DNA of 64,000 bases. It comes from Corynebacterium lujinxingii (GTDB taxonomy: Bacteria > Actinomycetota > Actinomycetes > Mycobacteriales > Mycobacteriaceae). The notes beneath the pieces were generated by a model. It was not told where the DNA came from, did not search any database, and was given only the letters and a program-made list of their open reading frames with translations. The stretch is from NCBI RefSeq assembly GCF_014490555.1, contig NZ_CP061032.1, positions 930,001 through 994,000 of the forward strand, written 5' to 3'. A program made the translations under genes and the position numbers. This document shows, piece after piece, positions 50,922 through 59,714 of the stretch; within the stretch, counting starts at the first letter, position 1; each line of letters begins with the position of its first letter.

Positions 50922-51759
50922 CCTCCGCGACACCATTGCCCGCGCCGCGCAGACCCTTGCCGGCGCGGGCGTTGCGTCGCCCGAGGTCGACGCGCGCCTG
51001 CTCGCCGCACACCTCATCGATGTCGGGCCGATGCAGCTCATCTTCACAGACCCGCCCGCGCATTTCGACGACGACTACGCCGCCCTGATCGCCCGCCGCG
51101 CGGCCCGCGAGCCGTTGCAGCACATCATCGGCACCGCCCCGTTCGGCGACATCGACCTCGCCGTTGGCCCAGGCGTGTTCATCCCGCGGCCGGAGACTGA
51201 GCTGCTCGCCGAGTGGGCGGTGCGCTCGCTTGACGACGAACCCACGCCGACCGTCGTCGACCTCGGCTCCGGCACCGGGGCGCTGGCGATTGCAATTGCG
51301 CGAGCGAAACCCGGTGCGACCGTTTTTGCGGTGGAGCGGTCGGCCGACGCGCGGCGCTACCTGGAGGAAAATGTGGCCCGGTACGCGTCGCCGATACGCA
51401 TTGTCGCGGGTGACATGACCGACCCGGAACTGCTCGCTGAGCTCGACGGGGGCGTGGACCTCGTGGTCACCAACCCGCCGTACGTGCCCGAGACCGGGGA
51501 CTTGGATGCGGAGGTGTACGCCGACCCGCACGAGGCGGTGTTCTCCGGCGCGGACGGCATGGACGCGATCCGCGGGCTCGTGCCGGTGGCCGCGCGGCTG
51601 CTTCGCGACGGCGGCGCGCTGGGGATCGAGCACGACGACACCACCTCTGACACGGTGCAAGACGTGGTCCGCGCCTCCGGGGTGTTCGGTGTGCCTGCCG
51701 TGGTCAACGACCTCACCGGCCGGGCCCGGTTTGTCACAGCTAGTAAGCTGGCCCGGTAA
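50890..51759 (+). CDS. prmC: Release-factor glutamine methyltransferase
   Basis: 289 residues from the ATG at 50890; a TTG at 50908 with AGGAG just before it is an alternative start. S-adenosylmethionine-dependent methylation of the GGQ Gln in release factors. The N-terminal helical domain binds the factor. FIPRPETELLAEW, the glycine loop DLGSGTGALAIA, and the substrate-binding NPPYVPE are diagnostic. It overlaps the end of prfA, so enzyme and substrate are made together. Confidence 0.94.
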   Translation: MSARSALKPNNLRDTIARAAQTLAGAGVASPEVDARLLAAHLIDVGPMQLIFTDPPAHFDDDYAALIARRAAREPLQHIIGTAPFGDIDLAVGPGVFIPRPETELLAEWAVRSLDDEPTPTVVDLGSGTGALAIAIARAKPGATVFAVERSADARRYLEENVARYASPIRIVAGDMTDPELLAELDGGVDLVVTNPPYVPETGDLDAEVYADPHEAVFSGADGMDAIRGLVPVAARLLRDGGALGIEHDDTTSDTVQDVVRASGVFGVPAVVNDLTGRARFVTASKLAR

Positions 51760-51783
51760 CTTTCGCGATGATGAAGGAGCGCT

Positions 51784-52440
51784 ATGTCCGCCATCTATGA
51801 CTGCCTCGACCCGCAGGTGCGCGGCGACGGCGTGCGCGCTGCTGCGGACGCCGTGCGCGCCGGCCGCTGCGTGGTGCTGCCGACTGACACGGTCTACGGC
51901 ATTGGCTGCGACGCCTTCAACAACGACGCAGTTGCCACACTCCTGGAGACCAAGCGCCGTGGGCCGGACATGCCGGTGCCGGTGCTGGTGGGCAGCTGGG
52001 TGACAGTCCAGGGTCTGGTGCGCGAGTTCTCCGACACTGCGAAAACGCTCGTCGAGGCGTTCTGGCCTGGTGGGCTTTCCATCGTCGTACCCGAGGCGCC
52101 GAGCCTGCCGTGGAACCTGGGGGATACCCGCGGCACCGTGCTGCTGCGGATGCCGAACCAGCCCCTCGCGCTCGAACTGCTGCAGGAGACCGGACCGATG
52201 GCGGTGTCGTCTGCGAACATCTCCGGCAACCCTCCGGCGCAGTCTGCCGCTGACGCGAAGGCGCAGTTCGGCGACGCAGTTGGCATCTACCTCGACGGCG
52301 GTCCAGCGACGGTCGGGGAGCCGTCCACAATCATCGACATCTCCAAGCCGAACCCGGTAGTGCTTCGCGAGGGTGCGATCCCGCTCGAGCGCATTGGTGA
52401 AGTCTTAAGCCTTGACCCAGAGGCGCTGCGCAGGAAGTAG
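51784..52440 (+). CDS. L-threonylcarbamoyladenylate synthase (TsaC/Sua5 family)
   Basis: 218 residues. Makes threonylcarbamoyl-AMP for t6A37 modification of ANN-reading tRNAs. Conserved parts of the YrdC fold are LPTDTVYGIGCDAFN near 37-51, KRRGPDMPVPVLV near 59-71, LLRMPNQPLAL, and MAVSSANISGNPP near 140-152. There is no extra Sua5 C-terminal domain, so it is TsaC length. AAGGAG lies before the ATG. It is part of the rho-prfA-prmC cluster. Confidence 0.94.
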   Translation: MSAIYDCLDPQVRGDGVRAAADAVRAGRCVVLPTDTVYGIGCDAFNNDAVATLLETKRRGPDMPVPVLVGSWVTVQGLVREFSDTAKTLVEAFWPGGLSIVVPEAPSLPWNLGDTRGTVLLRMPNQPLALELLQETGPMAVSSANISGNPPAQSAADAKAQFGDAVGIYLDGGPATVGEPSTIIDISKPNPVVLREGAIPLERIGEVLSLDPEALRRK

Positions 52441-52454
52441 CGGGGGAGTACACG

Positions 52455-53630
52455 ATGTCCGGAGCCGGCGTGCCGCTTCGCGAGTTAGGCCTGGTCCTGC
52501 TCGTCGCTGCGGCAATCACGTACCTCGCCACCGGCGTGGTGCGCTCCGCGCTCGTACGCACCGGGCGGGTGGCGGAGATCCGACAGCGCGACGTGCACAC
52601 CCAGCCCACCCCCTCGGTCGGCGGGCTGGCGATGTTCACCGGCTTCGCGGGCGCCTACCTGCTCGCGCAGCAACTTCCGGCGCTCACCCGCGGTTTCGCG
52701 CCGCTGACGCCCGAGATGACCGCGGTGTTTTTCGGCGGCTTGGCCATTTTGGCGGTAGGCATTGTCGACGACCTCTACGAGCTCGGGGCCCTGACCAAAC
52801 TATTCGGCCAATTCGCCGCCGCGGCAGTGATGTCCGTGCTCGGCATCGCGTTCACGGTGTTCTACGTCCCCTTCGGCGAGGGCACCACGCTCATCCTGGA
52901 TCAAATCCAGGGCATGGTCTTGAGCGCGATCTTCACCGTGCTGCTGATCAACGCCGTGAACTTTGTCGACGGCATCGACGGGCTTGCCGCCGGCCTCGGC
53001 ATGATCGCAGGCACGGCGATTCTGATCTACTCGCTGTCCGTCCTCCACGACCAGGGCGGGGCAGTGTCGGCCTATCCGCCGGCGATCATCTGCGCGCTGC
53101 TCGTCGGCATCTGCGCGGGATTTTTGCCGCACAACTTCGAACCAGCGCGCATCTTCATGGGCGACTCCGGCGCCATGCTCATCGGCCTGCTGCTGTCGGC
53201 CGCCTCCATTTCCGCGTCCGGCAAGATCAACATGTCGCTCTACGGCGCGGCAGACCTCGTCGCGCTGGTCAGCCCGATCATCGTCGTGCTCGCCGCGATC
53301 GCGCTGCCGGTGCTTGACCTAGTGTGGGCCGTGGTGCGCCGCACCGCCCGCGGGCAAAGCCCGTTCCAGGCCGACGCCGGCCACATCCACCACCGCCTCC
53401 TCCGACTCGGACACACCCACCGGCGCACCGTGCTCGTGCTCTACATGTGGGTCTCGGCGGTCGCCTTCGGCGCGGTGAGCTTCTCAGTTATCCCGTTCCG
53501 TTTCGCGGTGGGCTTCACCCTTGTTGCGTTGGTGACTGCGTTCCTGCTCACGCTCGTTCCTCTAGCCAAGGGCAAGATCGGGCCGACGGGTGCGTCGTCG
53601 TCAAGCAAAAGCTCCCGGCCGGTAGGATGA
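52455..53630 (+). CDS. wecA: Polyprenyl-phosphate GlcNAc-1-phosphate transferase (WecA-like)
   Basis: 391 residues with about 11 membrane helices. Adds GlcNAc-1-phosphate to decaprenyl phosphate, which in corynebacteria starts the arabinogalactan linker. Active-site features are DD at 105-106, NFVDGIDGLAAG at 169-180, GDSGAM near 236 and HIHHRLLRLGH near 310. PSVGG in the first cytoplasmic loop is also typical. It ends 6 bases before the atpI-like gene. The Ser-rich C-terminus is encoded partly by a recurring 13-base word (53594-53606). Confidence 0.92.
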   Translation: MSGAGVPLRELGLVLLVAAAITYLATGVVRSALVRTGRVAEIRQRDVHTQPTPSVGGLAMFTGFAGAYLLAQQLPALTRGFAPLTPEMTAVFFGGLAILAVGIVDDLYELGALTKLFGQFAAAAVMSVLGIAFTVFYVPFGEGTTLILDQIQGMVLSAIFTVLLINAVNFVDGIDGLAAGLGMIAGTAILIYSLSVLHDQGGAVSAYPPAIICALLVGICAGFLPHNFEPARIFMGDSGAMLIGLLLSAASISASGKINMSLYGAADLVALVSPIIVVLAAIALPVLDLVWAVVRRTARGQSPFQADAGHIHHRLLRLGHTHRRTVLVLYMWVSAVAFGAVSFSVIPFRFAVGFTLVALVTAFLLTLVPLAKGKIGPTGASSSSKSSRPVG

Positions 53631-53636
53631 CCCAGC

Positions 53637-54068
53637 ATGGAACCGCTCGAAGTCAACGACACCTCGCAGGTAAGCGACCACCGCCAGCCCCTCATCCGCG
53701 CACTGAAAGTGGCGGCGATTGCGCTCGTGGTGCTCACCGTCGTCTCGTTGATGGCGTGGGGTGCCGCCCGCGACCTGCCGGGCATCTGGGCGGCGCTGAT
53801 GGGGGTTGCAGTCGGAGGGACTTTCGTCCTCGCCACCGCCGCGACAGTGCTCGCTACGTCGAATTCGAGCCCAAACACCACCATGGCAGTCGTCCTCGGC
53901 GGCTGGCTGATCAAGATGGGCTTGCTCGCCGTCTTTCTCATGTTCATCCGCGGCTTCGACTTCTACGACCACTTTGCGTTTGGCGTGACGACGATCGCGG
54001 CACTCGTCGTCGCCCTCGCCGCCGAGACATGGGGTGTCATCACCACCCGAACCACGTACCTGAGCTAA
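53637..54068 (+). CDS. AtpI-like membrane protein ahead of ATP synthase genes
   Basis: 143 residues with four membrane helices (about 22-42, 47-70, 83-103 and 111-131). The position directly before atpB and the size match actinobacterial AtpI-like proteins, which help c-ring assembly or ion supply in other bacteria. Sequence similarity is weak, so the name rests largely on context. It begins 6 bases after wecA and is probably co-transcribed with it. Confidence 0.75.
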   Translation: MEPLEVNDTSQVSDHRQPLIRALKVAAIALVVLTVVSLMAWGAARDLPGIWAALMGVAVGGTFVLATAATVLATSNSSPNTTMAVVLGGWLIKMGLLAVFLMFIRGFDFYDHFAFGVTTIAALVVALAAETWGVITTRTTYLS

Positions 54069-54419
54069 CCCGGGTGTGGGGATGCTGTGATAGACCTAAC
54101 AAACCCCTAGAAACGCGCTAGAGCTGGGTGATTAGTGCCTGACGGGGTGGTGGGGCCTTAAAGCGGGGGGACAAGCACACAGGTGAAACCCACATTCCCA
54201 AGGTGGCCTGTTAGGATATCCGCTGGGTTTGTTCCAGGTCGATCTCACCCCTCATACGCAGGGCAAACCGGCCGGGGAACGACATCCCCTGCCCCCGCGG
54301 AAGCAGATGTGCGACGGAGTCCGCCGCGGAGGCAGCCTTGTTGAAGACGTCCATCGCACCGCCCTCCGGACACCCGGGGAGCGGCCCGAGAACGGGAGAG
54401 AACGCTGAGCGTTACGACT
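54069..54419 (+). promoter_or_regulatory. Long region upstream of atpB: likely promoter and leader
   Basis: This 351-base gap has no credible gene. A -10-like TAGGAT at 54212-54217 could start an approximately 200-base GC-rich leader before atpB. GGGAGAG at 54394-54400 lies far from the usual atpB ATG but near a possible CTG start. Confidence 0.35.
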
Positions 54420-55220
54420 TTGGCCATGAAGGGTGAATTCCACGCACCTTCGCTTGGTCCAGAATTTTTCCCGGGGCAAACGTACGGCCAGATCATTGGC
54501 GAAGACTTCGCCAATGGGTGGTTCGCACTGGACCGCATCATGATCGTCCGCCTGTTCATCGCGGCGATTCTGGTGCTCCTCTTTGTTATCGCCTTTAGGA
54601 ACCCCAAGCTGGTTCCGAAGGGCCTGCAGAATTTCGCCGAGATCGGCGTCGACTTCGTCCGCGTCAACATTGCGGAGGACACCCTGGGCAAGAAGGACGG
54701 CAAGCGGTTCCTGCCGCTGCTTTGCACCATCTTCTTCTCCATCTTGTTCATGAATGCGGCGACGATCATCCCGGGCCTCAACATCTCGCCTAACGCACGT
54801 ATCGGCATGCCGGTCGTGCTGGCTGTTGCGGCCTACATCGCGATGATCTACGCAGGCGTCAAGCGTTACGGCGCCGCGTACTTCAAGCACTCGACCGTCA
54901 TCCCCGGCCTGCCGCCGGCGCTCCACCTTCTGGTGGTGCCGATCGAGTTCTTCTCGACGTTCATTCTGCGTCCGGTCACCCTGGCACTTCGTCTTATGGC
55001 GAACTTCCTGGCCGGCCACATCATTCTCGTCCTGCTGTACTCCGCCACGAACTTCTTCTTCTGGCAGCTCAACGCATGGACGGCAGTGAGTGGCCTGACC
55101 CTTATCGCAGCGCTGCTGTTCACCGCGTACGAGTTGATCATCATCTTCCTGCAGGCGTACATCTTCGCCCTGCTGACCGCGGTGTACATCGAGCTGTCGC
55201 TGCACGCGGATGCGCACTAA
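54420..55220 (+). CDS. atpB: ATP synthase Fo subunit a
   Basis: 266 residues with five to six helices; proton half-channels of Fo. The essential Arg lies in LRPVTLALRLMANFLAGH near 183-200. N-terminal MKGEFHAPSLGPEFFPG precedes the first helix. The start is uncertain: TTG 54420 or ATG 54426 encode the conserved N-terminus but lack a nearby ribosome site. A CTG at 54405 is 4-5 bases after GGGAGAG and cannot be excluded. First gene of atpBEFHAGDC. Confidence 0.95.
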   Translation: MAMKGEFHAPSLGPEFFPGQTYGQIIGEDFANGWFALDRIMIVRLFIAAILVLLFVIAFRNPKLVPKGLQNFAEIGVDFVRVNIAEDTLGKKDGKRFLPLLCTIFFSILFMNAATIIPGLNISPNARIGMPVVLAVAAYIAMIYAGVKRYGAAYFKHSTVIPGLPPALHLLVVPIEFFSTFILRPVTLALRLMANFLAGHIILVLLYSATNFFFWQLNAWTAVSGLTLIAALLFTAYELIIIFLQAYIFALLTAVYIELSLHADAH

Positions 55221-55269
55221 CAAAGCGCGACCACACGGCCAACTAAATAACCCCAACATTTGTCACAAG

Positions 55270-55292
55270 TTCTCCCGCGGCGCGCGGGGGAA
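55270..55292 (+). promoter_or_regulatory. Hairpin between atpB and atpE
   Basis: Residues 55270-55279 pair with 55283-55292 (CCCGCG/CGCGGG core, with TTC/GAA-type extension and one G-T pair) around a GCG loop. There is no T-run. It may stabilise or process the atpE mRNA, whose product is needed in excess. Confidence 0.5.
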
Positions 55293-55317
55293 CGCCTAGA
55301 AAGGGAACGACTTTCAC

Positions 55318-55563
55318 ATGAACGACATCATTCTTGCTCAGGCAGCGGAGACCGTGAACCGCTACGAGGGTCTCGGCACCATCGGCTACGGCCTCGCAAC
55401 CATCGGCCCGGGCCTCGGCATCGGCATCCTCGTCGGCAAGACCGTCGAGGGCATGGCTCGTCAGCCGGAGATGGCAGGCCAGCTCCGCACCACCATGTTC
55501 CTGGGTATCGCCTTCGTTGAGGCGCTGGCCCTGATCGGCCTCGTTGCCGGCTTCCTGTTCTAA
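55318..55563 (+). CDS. atpE: ATP synthase Fo subunit c
   Basis: 81 residues, two helices joined by the polar loop ARQPE (47-51). The proton-carrying Glu68 lies in FVEALALIGL. The first helix has the Gly-rich packing motif GLGIGILVG. It forms the rotating c-ring. AAAGGGA lies 11 bases before the ATG. The gene is preceded by a stable intergenic hairpin. Confidence 0.96.
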   Translation: MNDIILAQAAETVNRYEGLGTIGYGLATIGPGLGIGILVGKTVEGMARQPEMAGQLRTTMFLGIAFVEALALIGLVAGFLF

Positions 55564-55609
55564 AAACGAGAACGAGTAACCCGTCCATTTTTTAGATCAG
55601 GAGCAACCA

Positions 55610-56182
55610 ATGACTAACGTCACTGCATTCCTCGTAGCCGCAGAAGGCTCCGAGAAGCTGCCGCTCGAGAATGAACCTTCCATTCTCGTCCCGGCCGCGT
55701 ACGACGTGGTTTGGTCTCTTGTCGTATTCATCATCGTCGGCCTGCTTTTCTGGAAGTTCGTTATTCCGAAGTTCCAGGATGTGCTGGCGGAGCGCGAAGA
55801 CCGAATCAAGGGCGGCATCGAGCGTGCTGAGGTCGCCCAGAAGGAAGCCAAGGCTGCCCTGGAGAAGAACAACGCCGAGCTTGCGGAGGCGCGCCACGAG
55901 GCCGCCGAGATCCGCGAGGCTGCGCGTGCCCGCGGCAAGGAAATCGAGGCTGAGTCCCGTGCCCGCGCCGAGGAGGAGGCCCGCCGCATCCTCGAGGCAG
56001 GCGAGAAACAACTGCAGGCAGCTCGCGACCAGGTTGTCGCCGAACTGCGCAACGAGATGGGCCAGAACTCCATTTCGCTGGCAGAGCGTCTGCTTGGCAC
56101 TGAGCTGTCGGATTCGACCCGCCGCTCGAACACGATCGACGAGTTCATCTCCGAGCTCGATTCCGTCTCGACGAGAAAGTAG
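55610..56182 (+). CDS. atpF: ATP synthase Fo subunit b
   Basis: 190 residues. One N-terminal membrane helix (about 26-48: YDVVWSLVVFIIVGLLFWKF), then a long charged coiled coil rich in Glu, Ala and Arg (about 60-150) that forms the peripheral stalk. The end (about 150-190) meets subunit delta. The ATG has AGGAG before it. Unlike in mycobacteria, there is no b-delta fusion here; delta is a separate gene next to it. Confidence 0.95.
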   Translation: MTNVTAFLVAAEGSEKLPLENEPSILVPAAYDVVWSLVVFIIVGLLFWKFVIPKFQDVLAEREDRIKGGIERAEVAQKEAKAALEKNNAELAEARHEAAEIREAARARGKEIEAESRARAEEEARRILEAGEKQLQAARDQVVAELRNEMGQNSISLAERLLGTELSDSTRRSNTIDEFISELDSVSTRK

Positions 56183-56187
56183 GCGAG

Positions 56188-57021
56188 ATGAAGGCAGCTA
56201 GTCGCGAAGCACAGTCGCACGTCACCGGTCAGCTCGATTCGCTGATCGGCAGCGCCGACAACGCAGTCGCCACCGCCGCGCAGATCGGCACAGAGTTGTT
56301 CCTCACCGTGGACCAGCTCGACGCCGAGCGTGCACTGCGCGTGGCTGTCGCCGACGCGTCGCTTGAAGCCGACCAGCGAGTCGGCATTATCAAGGACGTC
56401 TTCGGTGGCAAGGTAGCGGAGCCCACCTTGGACATCCTTTCCGCCGCAGCGAGGCAGGAGTGGTCCAGCCCGCGCGAATTCCGCGCCGGTCTGGTCAACC
56501 TGGGCCGCCATGCGTTGGAGAAGGGCGCCGAGGCGCAGGGCCAATTGGAGCAGGTCGAAGACGAGCTGTACCAACTGTCGATCCTCCTGGACAAGGAGCA
56601 GGAGCTCACCCAGCTCCTGTCCGACCGCACCGCAACCGCAGCACAGAAGCGCGGACTGCTGGCTAGCGTGATTTACGGCAAGGTGACGATGTTCACCGAG
56701 GCTCTGGCCCTGCAGGTCATCGGCCGCCCGCAGCACAACCCCGTCGACGACCTTGCGGCACTGTCCGAGGGCGTCGCGGAGCTGCGCGGCAAGACGGTCG
56801 CACGTGTGGCCACCGCTGAGTCGCTTAACGACGACCAGCGCGGCGCACTGGCCCGCAAACTGGAGCAGATTTACGGCCGCGAGATCGCCATCCACTCTGA
56901 GGTTGACCCCAGCCTCCTCGGCGGAATGGTGGTTCGTGTGGGCGATGAAGTCATCGACGGCTCGACGCGCGGCAAGCTCGCGCGTCTGCGCACCGAAGTG
57001 GCGGCCCAGGCGGCTAATTAA
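56188..57021 (+). CDS. atpH: ATP synthase F1 subunit delta
   Basis: 277 residues, longer than the about 180 of many bacteria, as is usual in corynebacteria; the surplus is at the N-terminus. The C-terminal half holds the family pattern (ALARKLEQIYGREIAIHSEV, then SLLGGMVVRVGDEVIDGS near 245-262). It joins the peripheral stalk to the F1 head. It starts 5 bases after atpF. Confidence 0.94.
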   Translation: MKAASREAQSHVTGQLDSLIGSADNAVATAAQIGTELFLTVDQLDAERALRVAVADASLEADQRVGIIKDVFGGKVAEPTLDILSAAARQEWSSPREFRAGLVNLGRHALEKGAEAQGQLEQVEDELYQLSILLDKEQELTQLLSDRTATAAQKRGLLASVIYGKVTMFTEALALQVIGRPQHNPVDDLAALSEGVAELRGKTVARVATAESLNDDQRGALARKLEQIYGREIAIHSEVDPSLLGGMVVRVGDEVIDGSTRGKLARLRTEVAAQAAN

Positions 57022-57063
57022 CACAGAAATATGCTGGATAAAACTACCGAGAGCAGGAAGAAC

Positions 57064-58695
57064 ATGGCGGAGCTGACGATCTCCTCCGATGAGATCCGTA
57101 GCGCGATAGCGAACTACACCTCGAGCTACTCTGCGGAGGCCTCCCGTGAGGAGGTCGGCGTGGTGACTTCGGCCGCGGACGGCATTGCCCAGGTCTCTGG
57201 GCTGCCGGGCTGCATGACGAACGAGCTGCTCGAGTTCCCCAACGGCGTCATCGGCGTCGCCCAGAACCTTGAGACCGATTCCATCGGTGTCGTGGTGCTG
57301 GGTAACTTCGAGACCCTTTCCGAGGGCGACGAAGTCAAGCGGACCGGCGAGGTCCTCTCCATCCCGGTCGGCGAGAACTTCCTCGGCCGCGTGATCAACC
57401 CCCTTGGCCAGCCGATCGACGGACTGGGCCAGATTGAGTCCGACGAAGAGCGTGCCCTGGAGCTCCAGGCCGCAGGCGTGCTCGACCGCCAGCCGGTCGA
57501 GGAGCCGCTGCAGACGGGTATGAAGGCGATTGACGCCATGACCCCGATCGGCCGCGGCCAGCGCCAGCTCGTCATCGGCGACCGCAAGACCGGTAAGACC
57601 GCGGTCTGCATCGACACCATTTTGAACCAGAAGGAGTTCTGGGAGACCGGCGATCCGTCGAGGCAGGTGCGCTGCATCTACGTCGCCGTCGGCCAGAAGG
57701 GCTCCACCATCGCTGGCGTTCGCCAGACGCTGGAGGAGGCCGGTGCCTTGGAGTACACCACCATCGTGGCTGCTCCGGCGTCCGACTCCGCAGGCTTCAA
57801 GTGGCTCGCACCGTTCTCCGGTGCAGCACTGGGCCAGCACTGGATGTACCAGGGCAAGCACGTCCTGGTCATTTACGACGACCTGACCAAGCAGGCTGAG
57901 GCGTACCGCGCGATCTCGCTGCTGCTGCGCCGCCCGCCGGGGCGCGAGGCGTACCCGGGCGACGTGTTCTACCTGCACTCCCGCCTGTTGGAGCGCGCCG
58001 CGAAGCTCAACGACGAGCTCGGTGCCGGCTCCCTGACCGCGTTGCCGATCATCGAGACCAAGGCGAACGACGTCGGTGCCTTCATTCCGACGAACGTCAT
58101 CTCGATTACCGACGGCCAGGTCTTCCTCCAGTCCGACCTGTTCAACCAGGGCGTGCGCCCGGCTATCGACGTGGGTATCTCCGTGTCCCGTGTCGGTGGT
58201 GCCGCACAGACCAAGGGCATGAAGAAGGTTGCCGGTAACCTCCGTCTCGACTTGGCCGCGTACCGCGACCTCGAGGCGTTCGCGGCCTTTGCTTCCGACC
58301 TCGACGCAGCTTCCAAGAAGCAGCTCGAGCGCGGTCAGCGCCTGGTCGAGCTGCTGAAGCAGGCCGAGCACGCGCCGCAGCCGGTCGAGTTCCAGATCAT
58401 CTCGATCTGGTCCGCGAACGAGGGCCTCTTCGACGTCGTTCCCGTCGAGGATGTTCGTCGCTACGAAAGCGAGCTGCACGAGGCCATCCGCGCCAACGCA
58501 CCGCAGGTCTACGACCAGATCTCCGGTGGCAAGCCGCTTGACGACGAGTCGCAGGAGACCATCCGCCGCATCAACGGCGAGCTGGCGCGCAACTTCGAGG
58601 CGTCCTCCGGCGAGCGCATCGTCCGCGAGCCGGAGCACGAGCCGCTCGATGCCGGCGAAGTCAGCCGCAACCAGCTCAACGTCAGCCGCTCCTAA
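57064..58695 (+). CDS. atpA: ATP synthase F1 subunit alpha
   Basis: 543 residues. Non-catalytic nucleotide-binding subunit. P-loop GDRKTGKTA begins near 173; the signature PAIDVGISVSRVGGAAQ is near 360-377. AGGAAGAAC lies before the ATG, which gives the conserved MAELTISSDEI N-terminus. The tail beyond about 515 is acidic (EPEHEPLDAGEVS), a moderate extension also seen in relatives. Confidence 0.97.
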   Translation: MAELTISSDEIRSAIANYTSSYSAEASREEVGVVTSAADGIAQVSGLPGCMTNELLEFPNGVIGVAQNLETDSIGVVVLGNFETLSEGDEVKRTGEVLSIPVGENFLGRVINPLGQPIDGLGQIESDEERALELQAAGVLDRQPVEEPLQTGMKAIDAMTPIGRGQRQLVIGDRKTGKTAVCIDTILNQKEFWETGDPSRQVRCIYVAVGQKGSTIAGVRQTLEEAGALEYTTIVAAPASDSAGFKWLAPFSGAALGQHWMYQGKHVLVIYDDLTKQAEAYRAISLLLRRPPGREAYPGDVFYLHSRLLERAAKLNDELGAGSLTALPIIETKANDVGAFIPTNVISITDGQVFLQSDLFNQGVRPAIDVGISVSRVGGAAQTKGMKKVAGNLRLDLAAYRDLEAFAAFASDLDAASKKQLERGQRLVELLKQAEHAPQPVEFQIISIWSANEGLFDVVPVEDVRRYESELHEAIRANAPQVYDQISGGKPLDDESQETIRRINGELARNFEASSGERIVREPEHEPLDAGEVSRNQLNVSRS

Positions 58696-58742
58696 GACCG
58701 CGCAGGTTCAAGGACTACTAGTTAAGGAAGGGAGGAAACACC

Positions 58743-59711
58743 ATGGCAACGCTTCGCGAATTGCGTGACCGCATCAGGTCCGTCAACTCCACGAAGAAAA
58801 TCACCAAGGCCCAGGAACTGATCGCCACCGCGCAGATCACCAAGGCCCAGCAGCGCGTCGAAGCGGCGAAGCCGTACGCCGACGAGCTCAAAGACGTCAT
58901 GGAACGCCTCGCGGCCGCGAGCTCCCTGGCCCACCCCATGCTCCACCAGCGTGAGAACGGCCGGGTCGCGGCAATCCTCGTGGTCACCTCCGACCGCGGT
59001 ATGGCCGGCGGCTACAACCACAACGTGCTGAAGAAGGCCGCGCAGCTTGAGCGCATGCTTTCCGACGCAGGCTACGAGGTGGTGCGCCTCGTCACCGGTA
59101 ACAAGGGCGTGACGCACTACAGGTTCCGCGACATGGATGTCGCCGGATCGTGGACCGGATTCTCGCAACAGCCGGCCTGGGAGGACACGCACGACGTGCG
59201 CCACCAGATCATCGACGGCTACATGGCGGGCTCCGAGGGCACGTTCCAGCGCCGTGAAGACGGCGAAAAGGGCGAGGCCGTCCGTGGCTTCGACGTCGTC
59301 CACGTCGTCTACACCGAGTTCATTTCCATGCTGTCCCAGGAGGCCCGCGTCGAGCAGCTGCTGCCGATCGAGCCGGTCCTGGACGAGTTCAAGTACGAGC
59401 AGGATTCCATGCTCGCCACCTCTGGCGACGTGCTGCCGGACATGAACTTCGAGCCGGACCCGGACACGCTCATGGAGGAGCTGCTTCCGGTGTACGTTTC
59501 CAGGTTGCTCTACTCGATCTTCCTGGAGGCGGCTGCCGCCGAGTCGGCTTCGCGCCGCACGGCAATGAAGAATGCGACCGATAACGCCACCGAACTGGCC
59601 AACGATTTGTCCCGCGAGGCAAACCAGGCTCGTCAGGCAAAGATCACCCAGGAAATCACCGAGATTATCGGCGGCGCTGGCGCGCTGTCCGGTAGTGGAG
59701 AAAGTGACTAA
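58743..59711 (+). CDS. atpG: ATP synthase F1 subunit gamma
   Basis: 322 residues, central rotor shaft. The N-terminal MATLRELRDRIRSVNSTKKI and the C-terminal AMKNATDNATELANDL helices form the coiled coil inside the F1 head. An insertion in the middle (about 170-230: GTFQRREDGEKGEAV and following) makes it longer than the E. coli protein (287), as usual in this genus. GGGAGGAAAC precedes the ATG. Confidence 0.96.
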   Translation: MATLRELRDRIRSVNSTKKITKAQELIATAQITKAQQRVEAAKPYADELKDVMERLAAASSLAHPMLHQRENGRVAAILVVTSDRGMAGGYNHNVLKKAAQLERMLSDAGYEVVRLVTGNKGVTHYRFRDMDVAGSWTGFSQQPAWEDTHDVRHQIIDGYMAGSEGTFQRREDGEKGEAVRGFDVVHVVYTEFISMLSQEARVEQLLPIEPVLDEFKYEQDSMLATSGDVLPDMNFEPDPDTLMEELLPVYVSRLLYSIFLEAAAAESASRRTAMKNATDNATELANDLSREANQARQAKITQEITEIIGGAGALSGSGESD

Positions 59712-59714
59712 ATC

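Noticed and set aside
54090..54110. DtxR-like CCTAACAAACCCC
   Set aside because: Only one half-site resembles the iron box; the dyad is missing.
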